A DNA stretch of 64,000 nucleotides from Collinsella aerofaciens (GCA_008671135.1 RQAP01000026.1:3845-67844), one strand, 5' to 3'; shown: positions 51,429-60,453, counted from the stretch's first letter. The notes: generated by a model from the letters alone, not told the origin. Made by a program: numbers and translations.

Positions 51429-52391
51429 TTAGTTGCCCGATGCCGTGCCTTGGCTCGAGTTGTCAGATGCCGTGCCGGACGCGGTTCCGCTCGAGCTGTT
51501 CGAGCTGTTGGTGTTGCTGCTGTCTGTTGTGCCCGTTCCCGACGTGGTGTCGCTCGTCTGGCCGCCCGTGCTCGGCTGCGAACCGTCAGTCGTTTGGCTT
51601 GAGTCGGTCGTGCCGGACGGCGTGCTGCTGTTGGCCGTAGAGGAATCGGTGCCCTGCGATTGGTTTTGGGCGTTCGAGGACGAATTGGCAGAGGTAGAAC
51701 TGTCTTGCGTATCGTCCGTCTGTGCCTGCTGATCCTGCGACTGGGTGTTGCCATTTGCATCGCTCTCGGTCGTGCGCGACGAAAGGATTGGCTCGGGACG
51801 CTCGCCCAGACCCTCACCGGCGGTGGTGATAAGGATGGCAGCGGTGCAGGCGATAACCGCGACGATGGCGATGGCGATCGAGAAGATGATGACCTTCTTT
51901 TGCGTCTGGCTGCGCTCTGTCGCCGCCTTGGCGCGCAGGCTGTCGGGTGCGACGCGCGCCGTGGTCGCGCGCCCTGCAATCTGGCGCATCTCCTGGGTAG
52001 TCGCGGCGCCGCCTAAGTGCTCCTCGGCATTTAATTCAACGGGTTCATAGGCGCCGGCGGGGTAGTCGACGGTGGCGTGCGTACCTTTGAGGGCTTCGGC
52101 GCTGGCAGAGATAAAGTGGCGGTAGACCTGCGAGGACACAACGGTGATGACCGAGCTCACAGCGGCACCGATCACCGATCCGGCGATACCGATCTTGGAG
52201 GCAAGCGCGACGCTCGTAGCGGCAGCTGCGGCGCCGGCGATGATCTGGGGAATGGAAATGTCGTCAAACAGGCCCTTTTTGGGCGCGATGGCCATGGTCT
52301 GGCCGATGGAATGGTTTTCGTGAACGCCGTTGTTGAGCGATGCCGGCGTCATGACACGTGTGCGCGGCGCGTCGGTGTACTTGGTTGTCAT
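51429..52391 (-). CDS. Membrane protein with Ser/Thr-rich low-complexity tail
   Basis: 320 residues. A first hydrophobic part (IIAGAAAAATSVALASKIGI then VIGAAVSSVITVVSS) gives one or two spans. A second single span (VIIFSIAIAIVAVIACTAAI) precedes a 110-residue tail made mostly of Ser, Thr, Asn, Gly and Gln. The tail looks like a cell-wall spacer or secretion-linked disorder. ATG at 52391 with GGAGGACCCC upstream. No family recognised. Confidence 0.7.
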   Translation of the reverse strand: MTTKYTDAPRTRVMTPASLNNGVHENHSIGQTMAIAPKKGLFDDISIPQIIAGAAAAATSVALASKIGIAGSVIGAAVSSVITVVSSQVYRHFISASAEALKGTHATVDYPAGAYEPVELNAEEHLGGAATTQEMRQIAGRATTARVAPDSLRAKAATERSQTQKKVIIFSIAIAIVAVIACTAAILITTAGEGLGERPEPILSSRTTESDANGNTQSQDQQAQTDDTQDSSTSANSSSNAQNQSQGTDSSTANSSTPSGTTDSSQTTDGSQPSTGGQTSDTTSGTGTTDSSNTNSSNSSSGTASGTASDNSSQGTASGN

Positions 52392-52565
52392 ACGGGGTCC
52401 TCCCGGTGTAAATCTGCTTCGTTTCGTGTAGCCATCAGGGTACCCACCAGATGTGAATCGTACGTGACATTTAACAGATACCATCAACTCATCAAGGGGG
52501 CTTGCTGTCTTTGGTGCAATAGCTTGATGCTAAACTGGATTAACGATTGCGAGGTGGTTTACGTG

Positions 52566-52784
52566 ATGTACCCGTATATGACATTCGAAGACGGTACCGA
52601 GGTCGTTCATTCTGACCTGATAACAGATGGGGATATCGAAAAGGTTATCGTGCATTTTGAACGACCGACGGTAGAGGGCTTCGACTCCGCTCGCTGTGAG
52701 TTGCCTTCCTGTTCGTGGACTGACTGGGAAGGGCATTTTACTCAGAGTGAAAAACGAGCTTTCGAAGAGTGTTTGAGCAAATAA
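52566..52784 (+). CDS. Small conserved-looking protein
   Basis: 72 residues. Starts MYPYMTFEDGTEVVHSDL and contains VIVHFERPTVEGFDSARCEL. I have seen this pattern in short hypothetical proteins of gut bacteria and mobile elements, but no function is known to me. RBS GAGGTGG; ATG at 52566 or GTG at 52563. Low G+C like its neighbours downstream. Confidence 0.65.
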   Translation: MYPYMTFEDGTEVVHSDLITDGDIEKVIVHFERPTVEGFDSARCELPSCSWTDWEGHFTQSEKRAFEECLSK

Positions 52785-52884
52785 GTTAGATTAGTTCGAG
52801 TTTAGTTCGAATAAAGAAGCCGAATACGATGACCTAAAGCGTATGCATTTTTAGTATTAGATGCGTATGAAATGGAGGATGTGA

Positions 52885-53166
52885 ATGGATGAGCTAATAG
52901 ACTTTAAAAAACGATTTCTCAAGAATGGCGAGCTGGTTTCAATTCCAAAAAAGGAAAGCTATAAAAGAATCATGCTGCTATGGGCCGTCTCTTTCTTTGA
53001 ATTAAATACAAGTTATACGGAGCTTCAGGTTAATCGTGTGCTGTCACAGCTCTATCCTGATTATGCCGTGTTGAGGCGGTACTTGGTTGATTATGGATTC
53101 CTATTAAGGGATGAGCGAGGCCTGAAATACGAGGTTAATCCTGATGTTCACGGTATTGAGAGCTAG
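52885..53166 (+). CDS. DUF2087 winged-helix protein
   Basis: 93 residues. DUF2087 features: SIPKKESYKRIMLLWAVSFF, YTELQVNRVLSQLYPDYAVL and RRYLVDYGFLLRDERG. DUF2087 is a small winged-helix fold found alone or after ArsR-like regulators. First gene of the MFS/radical-SAM/peptide operon and overlaps the MFS start by 23 bp. May regulate the operon; could also bind peptide. RBS TGGAGGATGTGA. Confidence 0.8.
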   Translation: MDELIDFKKRFLKNGELVSIPKKESYKRIMLLWAVSFFELNTSYTELQVNRVLSQLYPDYAVLRRYLVDYGFLLRDERGLKYEVNPDVHGIES

Positions 53167-54328
53167 CCGTCCGGTTCGGGTCCTATATATTGCTAGAGGG
53201 ATAAGCGAAATAGGCAATTGGTGTGCGAATATTGCTTTGCCAATGCTGATTTACGAGGTAACTCACGATGTTTCTGCAACTGCTTTGATGGTCTGCTGCA
53301 GATTTGCCCCCGCTCTGTTTTCAGTTGCGCTCGCGCAGCTGCCTCAGAAGATGGGTATCGGGACACTGCAGGCCATGAGATTGGCAGACTTAATTCGCGC
53401 GGGATTATTCGTTTGCTATATTTTTGTTGATAGTAAATGGAGTATGTTTGCTATTACGTGCGCGGTATCGCTTTGCCGAACGGTTGAAATGCCCTGCTTT
53501 TACTCGTTGTTAAGAGCCAATACGAATAGTATCAATCGCGACGTAATTAATAATTCGTTTGGGTTTCTGCAGAATTTGATGATGGTTCTGGGGCCAGTTG
53601 CCGGCGGTTTTGTTGTCGCTCAATTTGGGGCGGAGGCTGTTCTTGCATTAGACGCGCTTTCTTTTGCCGCGTCGTTCTGGTTGCTGCGAGATGTTCCGTC
53701 GGTTATCGAGGTTAATGATAAAGAGGGGATAAGCAAAAATGAAAAAAACTGGACTGCATTTAGTGATCTTAACGCGAAGCACTTGGCAATTGGTTTCCTA
53801 TTAATCGATATTTCTAGTGGCGTGGCATTCGGCTCTCTGAATTCTCTTTTGCCAGCTATAGCGCAATTGCAATTTGACTCGTCATCGATACAATACGGAT
53901 TCCTTCAGAGTAGTCTTACAATCGGACTGTTGTTCGGAAATACAATATACGGTCGTTTAATCAGTGGTTCCGATTGCGTTAAATCATATTGTTTTGTGAC
54001 GTATCTTGCGCTCGGTGCGTATCTGGCGTTTGGCTATCGCTATGCGTCTGGGATATCGTTTATTTTCCTTTTTATCGTCGGTGCCGGAAACGCCATTCAA
54101 GATGTGCTTCTCATAACATCGCTGCAGGATTTGGCGAGAGACGGATCTGAATCGATGAGCCTGTTTTCAATTAGGGAGTCTTTGCAATCGGTTGCTGTTG
54201 TTATTTCAACACTCCTTGTTTCGCTGTTCACGAGCATCGCGATGTTCTCAATTCTCGTTACAGGACTTGGTGTATTTTCAATTATGATGGTAGTTGTGTT
54301 TCAATTGAATTATTTGCGAAAGATGTGA
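53144..54328 (+). CDS. MFS transporter (probable peptide exporter)
   Basis: 394 residues, about 12 membrane segments. Begins RVLYIARGISEIGNWCANIA, typical of the enterobactin-exporter-like MFS families with an N-terminal GxxxSxxG. Located between DUF2087 and a radical-SAM maturase, so it likely exports the finished peptide. Start overlaps DUF2087, a sign of translational coupling. Low G+C. Substrate is an inference. Confidence 0.85.
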   Translation: MFTVLRASRPVRVLYIARGISEIGNWCANIALPMLIYEVTHDVSATALMVCCRFAPALFSVALAQLPQKMGIGTLQAMRLADLIRAGLFVCYIFVDSKWSMFAITCAVSLCRTVEMPCFYSLLRANTNSINRDVINNSFGFLQNLMMVLGPVAGGFVVAQFGAEAVLALDALSFAASFWLLRDVPSVIEVNDKEGISKNEKNWTAFSDLNAKHLAIGFLLIDISSGVAFGSLNSLLPAIAQLQFDSSSIQYGFLQSSLTIGLLFGNTIYGRLISGSDCVKSYCFVTYLALGAYLAFGYRYASGISFIFLFIVGAGNAIQDVLLITSLQDLARDGSESMSLFSIRESLQSVAVVISTLLVSLFTSIAMFSILVTGLGVFSIMMVVVFQLNYLRKM

Positions 54329-54335
54329 CGTTGAT

Positions 54336-54818
54336 ATGCCTAAAACGCTTTTAGTATTTCCCCCAGGATGGAGTCCAGTGGGGCCGTATCTTGCCTTGCC
54401 TGTTTTGAAGTCATATCTTCAAGAGGTTGAACAATACAAAGTTGACATTGTTGACTTAAACGTGGAATTTTACGATGACCTCCTATCTTTTAGACATGTC
54501 GAAGAGTGCTGTAAAAGGTATCGGGAATCAAAGGATTCGTTTAGTTCGAATGTTCAATTAACAATCGAGTTGATACAAAAGTCAGCACTTAATGTTGACG
54601 AGGCAAAAGATATTTTCAGATCGAAGAGATACTTTAATCTAAAAGAAAGACAATATGCTGAAAACATTTTTAGAAATGCACTCTATATCATAAATCACGT
54701 CTCATATGGAGTTAAATACACGTTCAACTCCATAGATCTGCCCTATGATTATTATTCGACACCAGAAATAATGAAATCGCTTGCGGATACCTTGCATAAT
54801 CCGTTTATTTCCTTCTAA
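54336..54818 (+). CDS. Radical-SAM RiPP maturase, N-terminal fragment (gene split by frameshift)
   Basis: 160 residues. Begins TLLVFPPGWSPVGPYLALP, the opening of B12-binding-domain radical-SAM proteins, and VDIVDLNVEFYDDL follows. The cobalamin DxHxxG motif is not seen. The frame ends at TAA 54816-54818, which is made by a 20-bp tandem duplication (54798-54837). Deleting one copy joins this frame exactly to the next fragment (54896-56677) for a 773-residue protein. It therefore is one broken, or switchable, gene. Starts 8 bp after the MFS stop with a weak ribosome site. Confidence 0.75.
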   Translation: MPKTLLVFPPGWSPVGPYLALPVLKSYLQEVEQYKVDIVDLNVEFYDDLLSFRHVEECCKRYRESKDSFSSNVQLTIELIQKSALNVDEAKDIFRSKRYFNLKERQYAENIFRNALYIINHVSYGVKYTFNSIDLPYDYYSTPEIMKSLADTLHNPFISF

Positions 54819-54837
54819 ATCCGTTTATTTCCTTCTA
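54798..54837 (+). repeat. Exact 20-bp tandem duplication inside the radical-SAM gene
   Basis: Unit AATCCGTTTATTTCCTTCTA occurs twice, head to tail. Being 20 bp, it shifts the frame and supplies a stop (TAA). Confidence 0.95.
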
Positions 54838-54895
54838 TGAAACTGCCTTTCTTAAGCGTATTCAGAGGGAAAAAATCGAGTTTATTGGGATTTCG

Positions 54896-56677
54896 GTGAG
54901 CGGCTGTTTCCAATTGATTTCTGCAGTTACGTTAGCGAAACTGATTAAAGAAGAATGTCCATCTGTTAAACACGTCTCATTGGGCGGCAATTACATTACT
55001 CGTTTAGCAGATGACTGCATGAAAGAATGGCATCCCTTTTTTGAATACATTGATTCGATAATGATGTATGACGGCGAAGAGCCGCTTGCACGTCTTCTTG
55101 AGGCTCTTGACTCTGGTGATGACAATCTCGACTGTGTTCCAAACCTTTGCCATGCTAAAGGTGGAAAGATATATAAAAACCATCGGATTGAGCAAACATT
55201 TATCAACGATACAGTTCCCGATTTCGATGGCTTCGCCCTTTCTAAATACTTCATGCCTGAGTTAATATTGCCGGTTTATTCCTCTAGGCAGTGTTTTAAT
55301 CATTGCGCCTTCTGCACCATTCCCGGTGCTACCGGTGGTTGTTACCGAAAGATGCCTATATCGAGAGTATTTGAAATAATGTGTCGGTTAAATGAAAAAT
55401 ACGGCACGAGAGTTTTCTCTTTTGTGGATGAAACATTCGAAGGCAAAAGAATGGAGCAACTTGCGGATGAAATAAACGCATCGGGAAAAACGTTTTTCTG
55501 GCATGGAGAAACGAGGTTCTCTCCAACCCTAAGTACAGACGTTTTCAACAAGATATACCAAAGTGGATGTAGACAGATTCAGTTTGGCCTCGAGTCATAC
55601 AACCAAAGAGTTCTTGATCTAATGAAGAAGAACACGAGAGTTGATTGGATTGATCGCAATATCCATGATTGTCTCAATGCGGGTATTCCTGTTCATCTAT
55701 TCTTTATGATTGGCTTTCCGACCGAAACTAAAGAAGAGGCTCTGAACACCTTAGCTTATACAGAGAATGTTTTGAATTATTCAAAACAGGTATGTGGTGT
55801 TCCATATTCCACGAGAGGATTTACGAATTTTGGTCTCGTTATGGGGTCGGATGTTTGGAATCATCCCGATAAGTATGGTGTCTCTGTAATGCCGAAGTCC
55901 CAATATGAGGATTTGCGCCTCGAAGTGGATTATGTTTCAGGCACTGGTTTAACTTTAAATGAAGCAAAATCCTTATCTGATGAGCATCATATTGATTTTT
56001 ATATGCAAGAGGTCATAAACGGTAGCGACACAATTGACTTGCCCCAGCGGCTTCATATTTCAGAGGTGACCTGGATCCTAGATTCTATTCACGCTGTCAG
56101 GTATAAGGGACATTTGACCAAAGTAAAGCGACGGCTAACTAGTCTAAATCCAGCTGATCGAATCTGGCTGGATTCCAAGACCTCTGTCGTGCTCGTTGAG
56201 CCATTTGCCTACTTCTATAATTCTGAATACCATCATGTCTATGCTGTTTCCCAGTTGGTATACCTTAAGTTGGCCCGTTTATTGGAGGCCGATTGTAGCA
56301 TTTCTCTTATCCTTGATCAGGGCGACCTCGAGCTGACAAGGGCGATAGAAGAACTGTTGCATTATGGATTGCTGAATACAAATATCGATGCCGATTATGT
56401 AATGCACGATAATGGTTTTCAATTGGTTAAAAGTTCGTTTGTGAAAGAAGTCGGACGCTCAAAAGAGGGGTTAAGAGTACTGCTGGGTTGTGCCACCCAT
56501 AGAATGTGTGCGGTTAATGATTTTTCGTTCGCTTTGCTTTCGTTGTTTGAAAAGCCGATTACTAAGAACGAGGTGCGCGACATTTTGAAAAAAGAGGGAC
56601 TATCGGCAAACGAGGAGCAACTAAACAAGTTGGTTGATAATTGCATGAAAGCAGATATACTACAATTGATTAGATAG
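54896..56677 (+). CDS. Radical-SAM RiPP maturase, C-terminal fragment
   Basis: 593 residues from the GTG at 54896, in the restored frame residues 181-773. Radical-SAM cluster motif CFNHCAFC (CX3CX2C; residues 133-140 here) with GGCYRKMP after it. The C-terminal about 200 residues carry two winged-helix-like parts, VYLKLARLLEADCSISLI and FALLSLFEKPITKNEV, resembling PqqD/RRE peptide-binding domains. Such enzymes modify ribosomal peptides. The precursor candidate lies 13 bp downstream. The fragment lacks the B12-like domain, so it is probably inactive unless the duplication reverts or ribosomes slip. Low G+C. Confidence 0.85.
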   Translation: MSGCFQLISAVTLAKLIKEECPSVKHVSLGGNYITRLADDCMKEWHPFFEYIDSIMMYDGEEPLARLLEALDSGDDNLDCVPNLCHAKGGKIYKNHRIEQTFINDTVPDFDGFALSKYFMPELILPVYSSRQCFNHCAFCTIPGATGGCYRKMPISRVFEIMCRLNEKYGTRVFSFVDETFEGKRMEQLADEINASGKTFFWHGETRFSPTLSTDVFNKIYQSGCRQIQFGLESYNQRVLDLMKKNTRVDWIDRNIHDCLNAGIPVHLFFMIGFPTETKEEALNTLAYTENVLNYSKQVCGVPYSTRGFTNFGLVMGSDVWNHPDKYGVSVMPKSQYEDLRLEVDYVSGTGLTLNEAKSLSDEHHIDFYMQEVINGSDTIDLPQRLHISEVTWILDSIHAVRYKGHLTKVKRRLTSLNPADRIWLDSKTSVVLVEPFAYFYNSEYHHVYAVSQLVYLKLARLLEADCSISLILDQGDLELTRAIEELLHYGLLNTNIDADYVMHDNGFQLVKSSFVKEVGRSKEGLRVLLGCATHRMCAVNDFSFALLSLFEKPITKNEVRDILKKEGLSANEEQLNKLVDNCMKADILQLIR

Positions 56678-56690
56678 AGGAGGTTTCTGC

Positions 56691-56801
56691 ATGGACGTTA
56701 TTAACAAAGATCTCTTGGAGCAACTGAAAGAGTTTCAGGAAGAGGGCGTCGTGGTAGAAGTGTTCGACTTTGAGGACTACATGGATAAATTCTGCCATTA
56801 G
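56691..56801 (+). CDS. Candidate RiPP precursor peptide (36 residues)
   Basis: ATG at 56691 is preceded by GAGGAGG, a near-perfect ribosome site, 7 bp away. Encodes an acidic amphipathic leader (DVINKDLLEQLKEFQEEG) followed by a core-like end VFDFEDYMDKFCH. Rich in Glu/Asp, with aromatics and one Cys near the C-terminus, and ends at His36. Directly follows the radical-SAM gene, and a terminator closes the operon at 56827. No match to a known RiPP family that I can name. Too short for standard gene callers. Confidence 0.7.
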   Translation: MDVINKDLLEQLKEFQEEGVVVEVFDFEDYMDKFCH

Positions 56802-56826
56802 TTTCGAAATTTACTCGCCTCGCTTA

Positions 56827-56858
56827 AAGGAGAAGTCGATTATCGATTTCTCCTTTTT
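56827..56858 (+). terminator. Terminator of the RiPP-like operon
   Basis: AAGGAGAAGTCGAT pairs with ATCGATTTCTCCTT (one wobble), followed by TTT. Confidence 0.8.
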
Positions 56859-56903
56859 AATTAAAAAGATATTATTGAAATACATGCTCTTAGCACAGGT
56901 TGG

Positions 56904-56923
56904 CCTCTCAGTAAACTGGGAGG
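56904..56923 (+). repeat. Short hairpin before nadE
   Basis: CCTCTCAGT aa ACTGGGAGG with one wobble; no T-run. Unexplained, in the nadE leader. Confidence 0.4.
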
Positions 56924-56990
56924 TTGCTTTGGCTAGTTAGAGATATGTGAACGTCCGTTAGACTGAATCTCAGGGTAGAAGGGGCCTCCA

Positions 56991-58991
56991 GTGTCCAGAT
57001 CAACAAGGCAATGCTGCGTTTCGGCTAATAAGAACGATGGCTTTTTGCGTGTGGCGGCGGCGTCGCCGCAGATTCGCGTTGCCGATGTCGAGGACAATGT
57101 CGAGGTTGCATTGGCGGCTGTTCGCGAGGCTGCCGAGCGCGGCGTTCGCGCGCTGGTGCTGCCCGAGCTCAACTTGTGCGGCTATACCGCGGCCGACCTG
57201 TTCCATAATCGCACACTGCTGCATGCCTGCGAGGCTGCTTTGGTGCATATCCTCGATGAGACTCGTGAGCTGCCGATTGTCTTTACCATCGGTCTTCCCG
57301 TTGCGGTTGCCGAGAATATCTACAACTGCGCCGCCGTGTGCTGCGCGGGCGAGCTTTTGGGCCTCACGGCCAAGAAGTATCTGCCCAACTATGGCGAGTT
57401 CTACGAGCGCCGCTGGTTTGCTCCGGCGCCCGCAGATCCTGTGTGGGTCGAGTTTGCCGGTCAGGGTCCGGTTCCGCTGGGTTCGGAGCTTGTCTACCGC
57501 TGCTGTGACGAGGGTGCCGAGGATATGGTGCTGGGCGTTGAGGTCTGCGAGGACCTGTGGGTGCCGGCGCCCCCTTCGACCGAGATGGCGCTTGCCGGTG
57601 CGACGGTGATCCTCAACCCGTCGGCCTCGGACGAGATTATCGGCAAGGCAGATTACCGACGCAGCCTCATATCCAACCAGAGCGCGCGCCTGTACTGTGC
57701 CTATGCCTATGCAGATGCGAGCGAGGGCGAGTCCACGACCGACATGGTCTTTGCGGGCGAGAACCTCGTCTACGAAAACGGATCTAAGCTCGCCGCGACG
57801 AAGCTCCTCACTTGCGATATGGCCGTCGCCGACGTCGATCTTGACCGGTTGGTTGCCGAGCGCCGTCGCTCGACGACATGGACGCGCTCGGACGATGCGC
57901 CGGAGGCCGTGACCGTCGAGTTCTCGTTTGAGGGCGTGCTGGCCGAAGAACCTGTCCTGCGCGATGCCTGCGATATCGACCGCGTTTTCCCGCGCGCGCC
58001 CTTTGTGCCGGCCGACCATGGCGACTTGGCCGAGCGCTGCGAGACGATCCTCGATCTGCAGACTGCGGGCCTCAAGACCCGCCTTGCCCACACGGGTACC
58101 AAGGCTGCGGTTATCGGCCTTTCGGGCGGCTTGGACTCCACGCTAGCGCTGCTTGTGACCGTGCGTGCCTTCGATGCACTGGGGCTGCCGCGCACTGGTA
58201 TCACAGCCGTGTCCATGCCCGGCTTCGGCACGACGCATCGCACCAAGTCGAATGCCGAGTCGCTCGCTCGCGACCTGGGTGTGAGCTTCCGCGAGGTTTC
58301 GATCCACGCGGCTGTGGAGCAGCACTTCAAGGACATTGAGCATGATCCAGCTGTGCAGGACGTGACCTACGAGAACAGCCAGGCGCGCGAGCGTACGCAG
58401 ATTCTGATGGATCTGGCCAACCAGGCTGGCGGTTTTGTCATTGGCACGGGCGACCTGTCGGAGCTGGCGCTCGGCTGGGCTACCTATAACGGCGACCACA
58501 TGAGCATGTACGCCGTCAACGCGAGCGTGCCCAAGACGCTTGTGCGCCATCTGGTACGCTATGCCGCCGATGTCTTTGGCGGGCGCATTGCCGAGGTCTT
58601 GCTCGATATCCTCGATACGCCGGTGTCCCCCGAGCTTCTGCCGCCCACGGGCGACGGCGAGATTGCGCAGAAGACCGAGGATTTGGTGGGCCCGTACGAG
58701 TTGCACGACTACTTCCTCTACTACCTGCTGCGTTTTGGCTTTGAGCCGGGCAAGATCTACCGCATGGCGCTCAAGAGCTTCGAGGGCGTCTACGACGCCA
58801 AGACCGTCCACACGTGGCTACGTACGTTCTACCGTCGCTTCTTTGCCCAGCAGTTTAAGCGCAGCTGCCTGCCCGATGGTCCCAAGGTGGGCTCGGTGAC
58901 GCTCAGCCCGCGCGGCGATTGGCGTATGCCGAGTGACGCTAGCTCGCGTCTGTGGCTTGCGCAGATCGACGCGCTCAATCCAGTTGACTAA
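56991..58991 (+). CDS. nadE: Glutamine-dependent NAD+ synthetase
   Basis: 666 residues. N-terminal nitrilase-type glutaminase (about 1-300) with Glu in ALVLPELNLCGY, Lys in AKKYLPNYGEF and Cys in GVEVCEDLWVP. C-terminal synthetase with the ATP motif GLSGGLDSTLAL and GTGDLSELALGWATYNGD. Ammonia made at the first site amidates NaAD at the second. GTG start at 56991 follows AGAAGGGG. G+C returns to the genome norm here. Confidence 0.95.
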   Translation: MSRSTRQCCVSANKNDGFLRVAAASPQIRVADVEDNVEVALAAVREAAERGVRALVLPELNLCGYTAADLFHNRTLLHACEAALVHILDETRELPIVFTIGLPVAVAENIYNCAAVCCAGELLGLTAKKYLPNYGEFYERRWFAPAPADPVWVEFAGQGPVPLGSELVYRCCDEGAEDMVLGVEVCEDLWVPAPPSTEMALAGATVILNPSASDEIIGKADYRRSLISNQSARLYCAYAYADASEGESTTDMVFAGENLVYENGSKLAATKLLTCDMAVADVDLDRLVAERRRSTTWTRSDDAPEAVTVEFSFEGVLAEEPVLRDACDIDRVFPRAPFVPADHGDLAERCETILDLQTAGLKTRLAHTGTKAAVIGLSGGLDSTLALLVTVRAFDALGLPRTGITAVSMPGFGTTHRTKSNAESLARDLGVSFREVSIHAAVEQHFKDIEHDPAVQDVTYENSQARERTQILMDLANQAGGFVIGTGDLSELALGWATYNGDHMSMYAVNASVPKTLVRHLVRYAADVFGGRIAEVLLDILDTPVSPELLPPTGDGEIAQKTEDLVGPYELHDYFLYYLLRFGFEPGKIYRMALKSFEGVYDAKTVHTWLRTFYRRFFAQQFKRSCLPDGPKVGSVTLSPRGDWRMPSDASSRLWLAQIDALNPVD

Positions 58992-59059
58992 GGTTGGCTA
59001 AATTGAACCAATACGGGGGTTGCAAGCGTTACACTTTTGCAATCTGATGGCCCGTATCG

Positions 59060-59090
59060 CGCGGCGCTCTTGTCGGAGCGCCGCGTTTTT
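59060..59090 (+). terminator. nadE terminator
   Basis: CGCGGCGCTC / GAGCGCCGCG, 10-bp perfect stem, followed by TTTTT. Confidence 0.85.
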
Positions 59091-59109
59091 CATATCGAAA
59101 GGTGGCACC

Positions 59110-60273
59110 ATGCAGGCATCGCAGCGTCTCGACCGCTTTGGCGCGGAGGTCTTCGCCTCGCTCAACAACAAGCTTCTCGCGCTGAAGGCTCAGGGCAAGA
59201 CCATTTACAACATGAGCGTGGGCACGCCCGACTTTAAGCCGTACGACCACGTGGTCGAGGCGCTCACGCAGGCAGCCCAAGATCCCGAGATGTGGAAGTA
59301 TGCCCTGCGCGACCTGCCCGAACTCAAGCAAGCCGTGTGCGATTACTATGAGCGTCGCTTTGGCGTTTCGGGCATTACGCCGTCTATGGTGCAGTCGTGC
59401 AACGGCACGCAGGAGGGCGTGGGCCATTTGGGCCTGGCCCTGCTCGATCCGGGTGACACCGTTCTGGTTCCCGATCCGTGCTACCCGGTCTTTGAGGCGG
59501 GTGCCAAGATCGCCGATGCCAAGCTCGAATACTATCCGCTGGTTGCCGAGCATAATTACCTGCCCTATGTGGCGGGTATCGATCCCGAGGTGGCCGATCG
59601 TGCCAAGTATATGATCGTGTCGCTGCCCGCCAACCCGGTCGGCTCGGTGGGCACGCCCGAGGTCTACGAGGAGATTATCGCCTTTGCCCGCAAGCATGAT
59701 CTGTTGATCGTTCATGACAATGCCTACTCCGATATCGTGTTCGACGGCGAGCCGGGTGGCAGCTTCCTGCAGTACCCTGGCGCGCTCGAGGTGGGCGTGG
59801 AGTTCTTCTCGCTCTCTAAGTCGTTTAACGTCACCGGTGCCCGCATCGGCTTTTTGGTCGGTCGCGAGGACGTGGTCTCGGCCTTTGCCAAGCTGCGCGG
59901 CCAGATCGACTTCGGTATGTTTTTCCCGATCCAGAAGGCTGCTATCGCCTGCCTGAACGGTCCGCGCGATGAGGTCGAGGCGCAGCGTCTGAAGTACCAG
60001 GAGCGCCGCGATGCCCTGTGCGACGGGCTTGAGGGCCTGGGCTGGGAACGTCCCAATGCGCATGGCTCTATGTTTGTGTGGGCCAAGCTTCCCGGTGGTC
60101 GCACCGATTCCATGGCGTTTTGCGAGGAGCTTATGGAGAAGGCCGGCGTTGTGGTGACGCCGGGCGCGAGCTTTGGCCCTTCGGGCGAGGGACACGTGCG
60201 TATGGCACTGGTCTTACCGCCCGACCAGATCGCTTTGGCTGTCGAGGCCATTCGCGAGGCGGGCCTGTATTAG
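59110..60273 (+). CDS. Class I/II PLP aminotransferase (DapL/AspC-like)
   Basis: 387 residues. Aminotransferase fold type I with NPVG-type loop (LPANPVGSVGTP), Asp/Tyr pair VHDNAYSDI, and the PLP-Lys motif SLSKSFNVTGARIGF. It resembles LL-diaminopimelate or alanine/aspartate aminotransferases; precise substrate is open. ATG at 59110 follows GAAAGGTGGCACC, just after the nadE terminator. Confidence 0.88.
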   Translation: MQASQRLDRFGAEVFASLNNKLLALKAQGKTIYNMSVGTPDFKPYDHVVEALTQAAQDPEMWKYALRDLPELKQAVCDYYERRFGVSGITPSMVQSCNGTQEGVGHLGLALLDPGDTVLVPDPCYPVFEAGAKIADAKLEYYPLVAEHNYLPYVAGIDPEVADRAKYMIVSLPANPVGSVGTPEVYEEIIAFARKHDLLIVHDNAYSDIVFDGEPGGSFLQYPGALEVGVEFFSLSKSFNVTGARIGFLVGREDVVSAFAKLRGQIDFGMFFPIQKAAIACLNGPRDEVEAQRLKYQERRDALCDGLEGLGWERPNAHGSMFVWAKLPGGRTDSMAFCEELMEKAGVVVTPGASFGPSGEGHVRMALVLPPDQIALAVEAIREAGLY

Positions 60274-60313
60274 AAACCTATTTCGACTCGTCAATAGCTC
60301 GAAACCGATTTCG

Positions 60314-60337
60314 TGCAGTTATTTTACGAATACTGCA
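60314..60337. promoter_or_regulatory. Palindrome in the ldh control region
   Basis: TGCAGT tattttacgaat ACTGCA. Possible repressor site; it does not match the Rex consensus. Confidence 0.3.
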
Positions 60338-60418
60338 AACAATTTCGGTAAACGGTCGATTTTTGGCTGCGAATAGGAGCATAATCAAAGTCCCGATTGG
60401 ATGTATTGGGATTACGGC

Positions 60419-60453
60419 AAGCCGCTCGGGTCGTTCCCGGGCGGCTTGTTTGT
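60419..60453 (+). terminator. Attenuator-like hairpin in the ldh leader
   Basis: AAGCCGC-CGGG / CCCG-GCGGCTT with small bulges, followed by GTTTGT. Lies 30 bp before the ldh start, so may act on ldh transcription. Confidence 0.45.

Noticed and set aside
60300..60350. Rex site upstream of ldh
   Set aside because: The TGCAGT dyad does not match TTGTTAANNNNTTAACAA; only a generic palindrome is supported.
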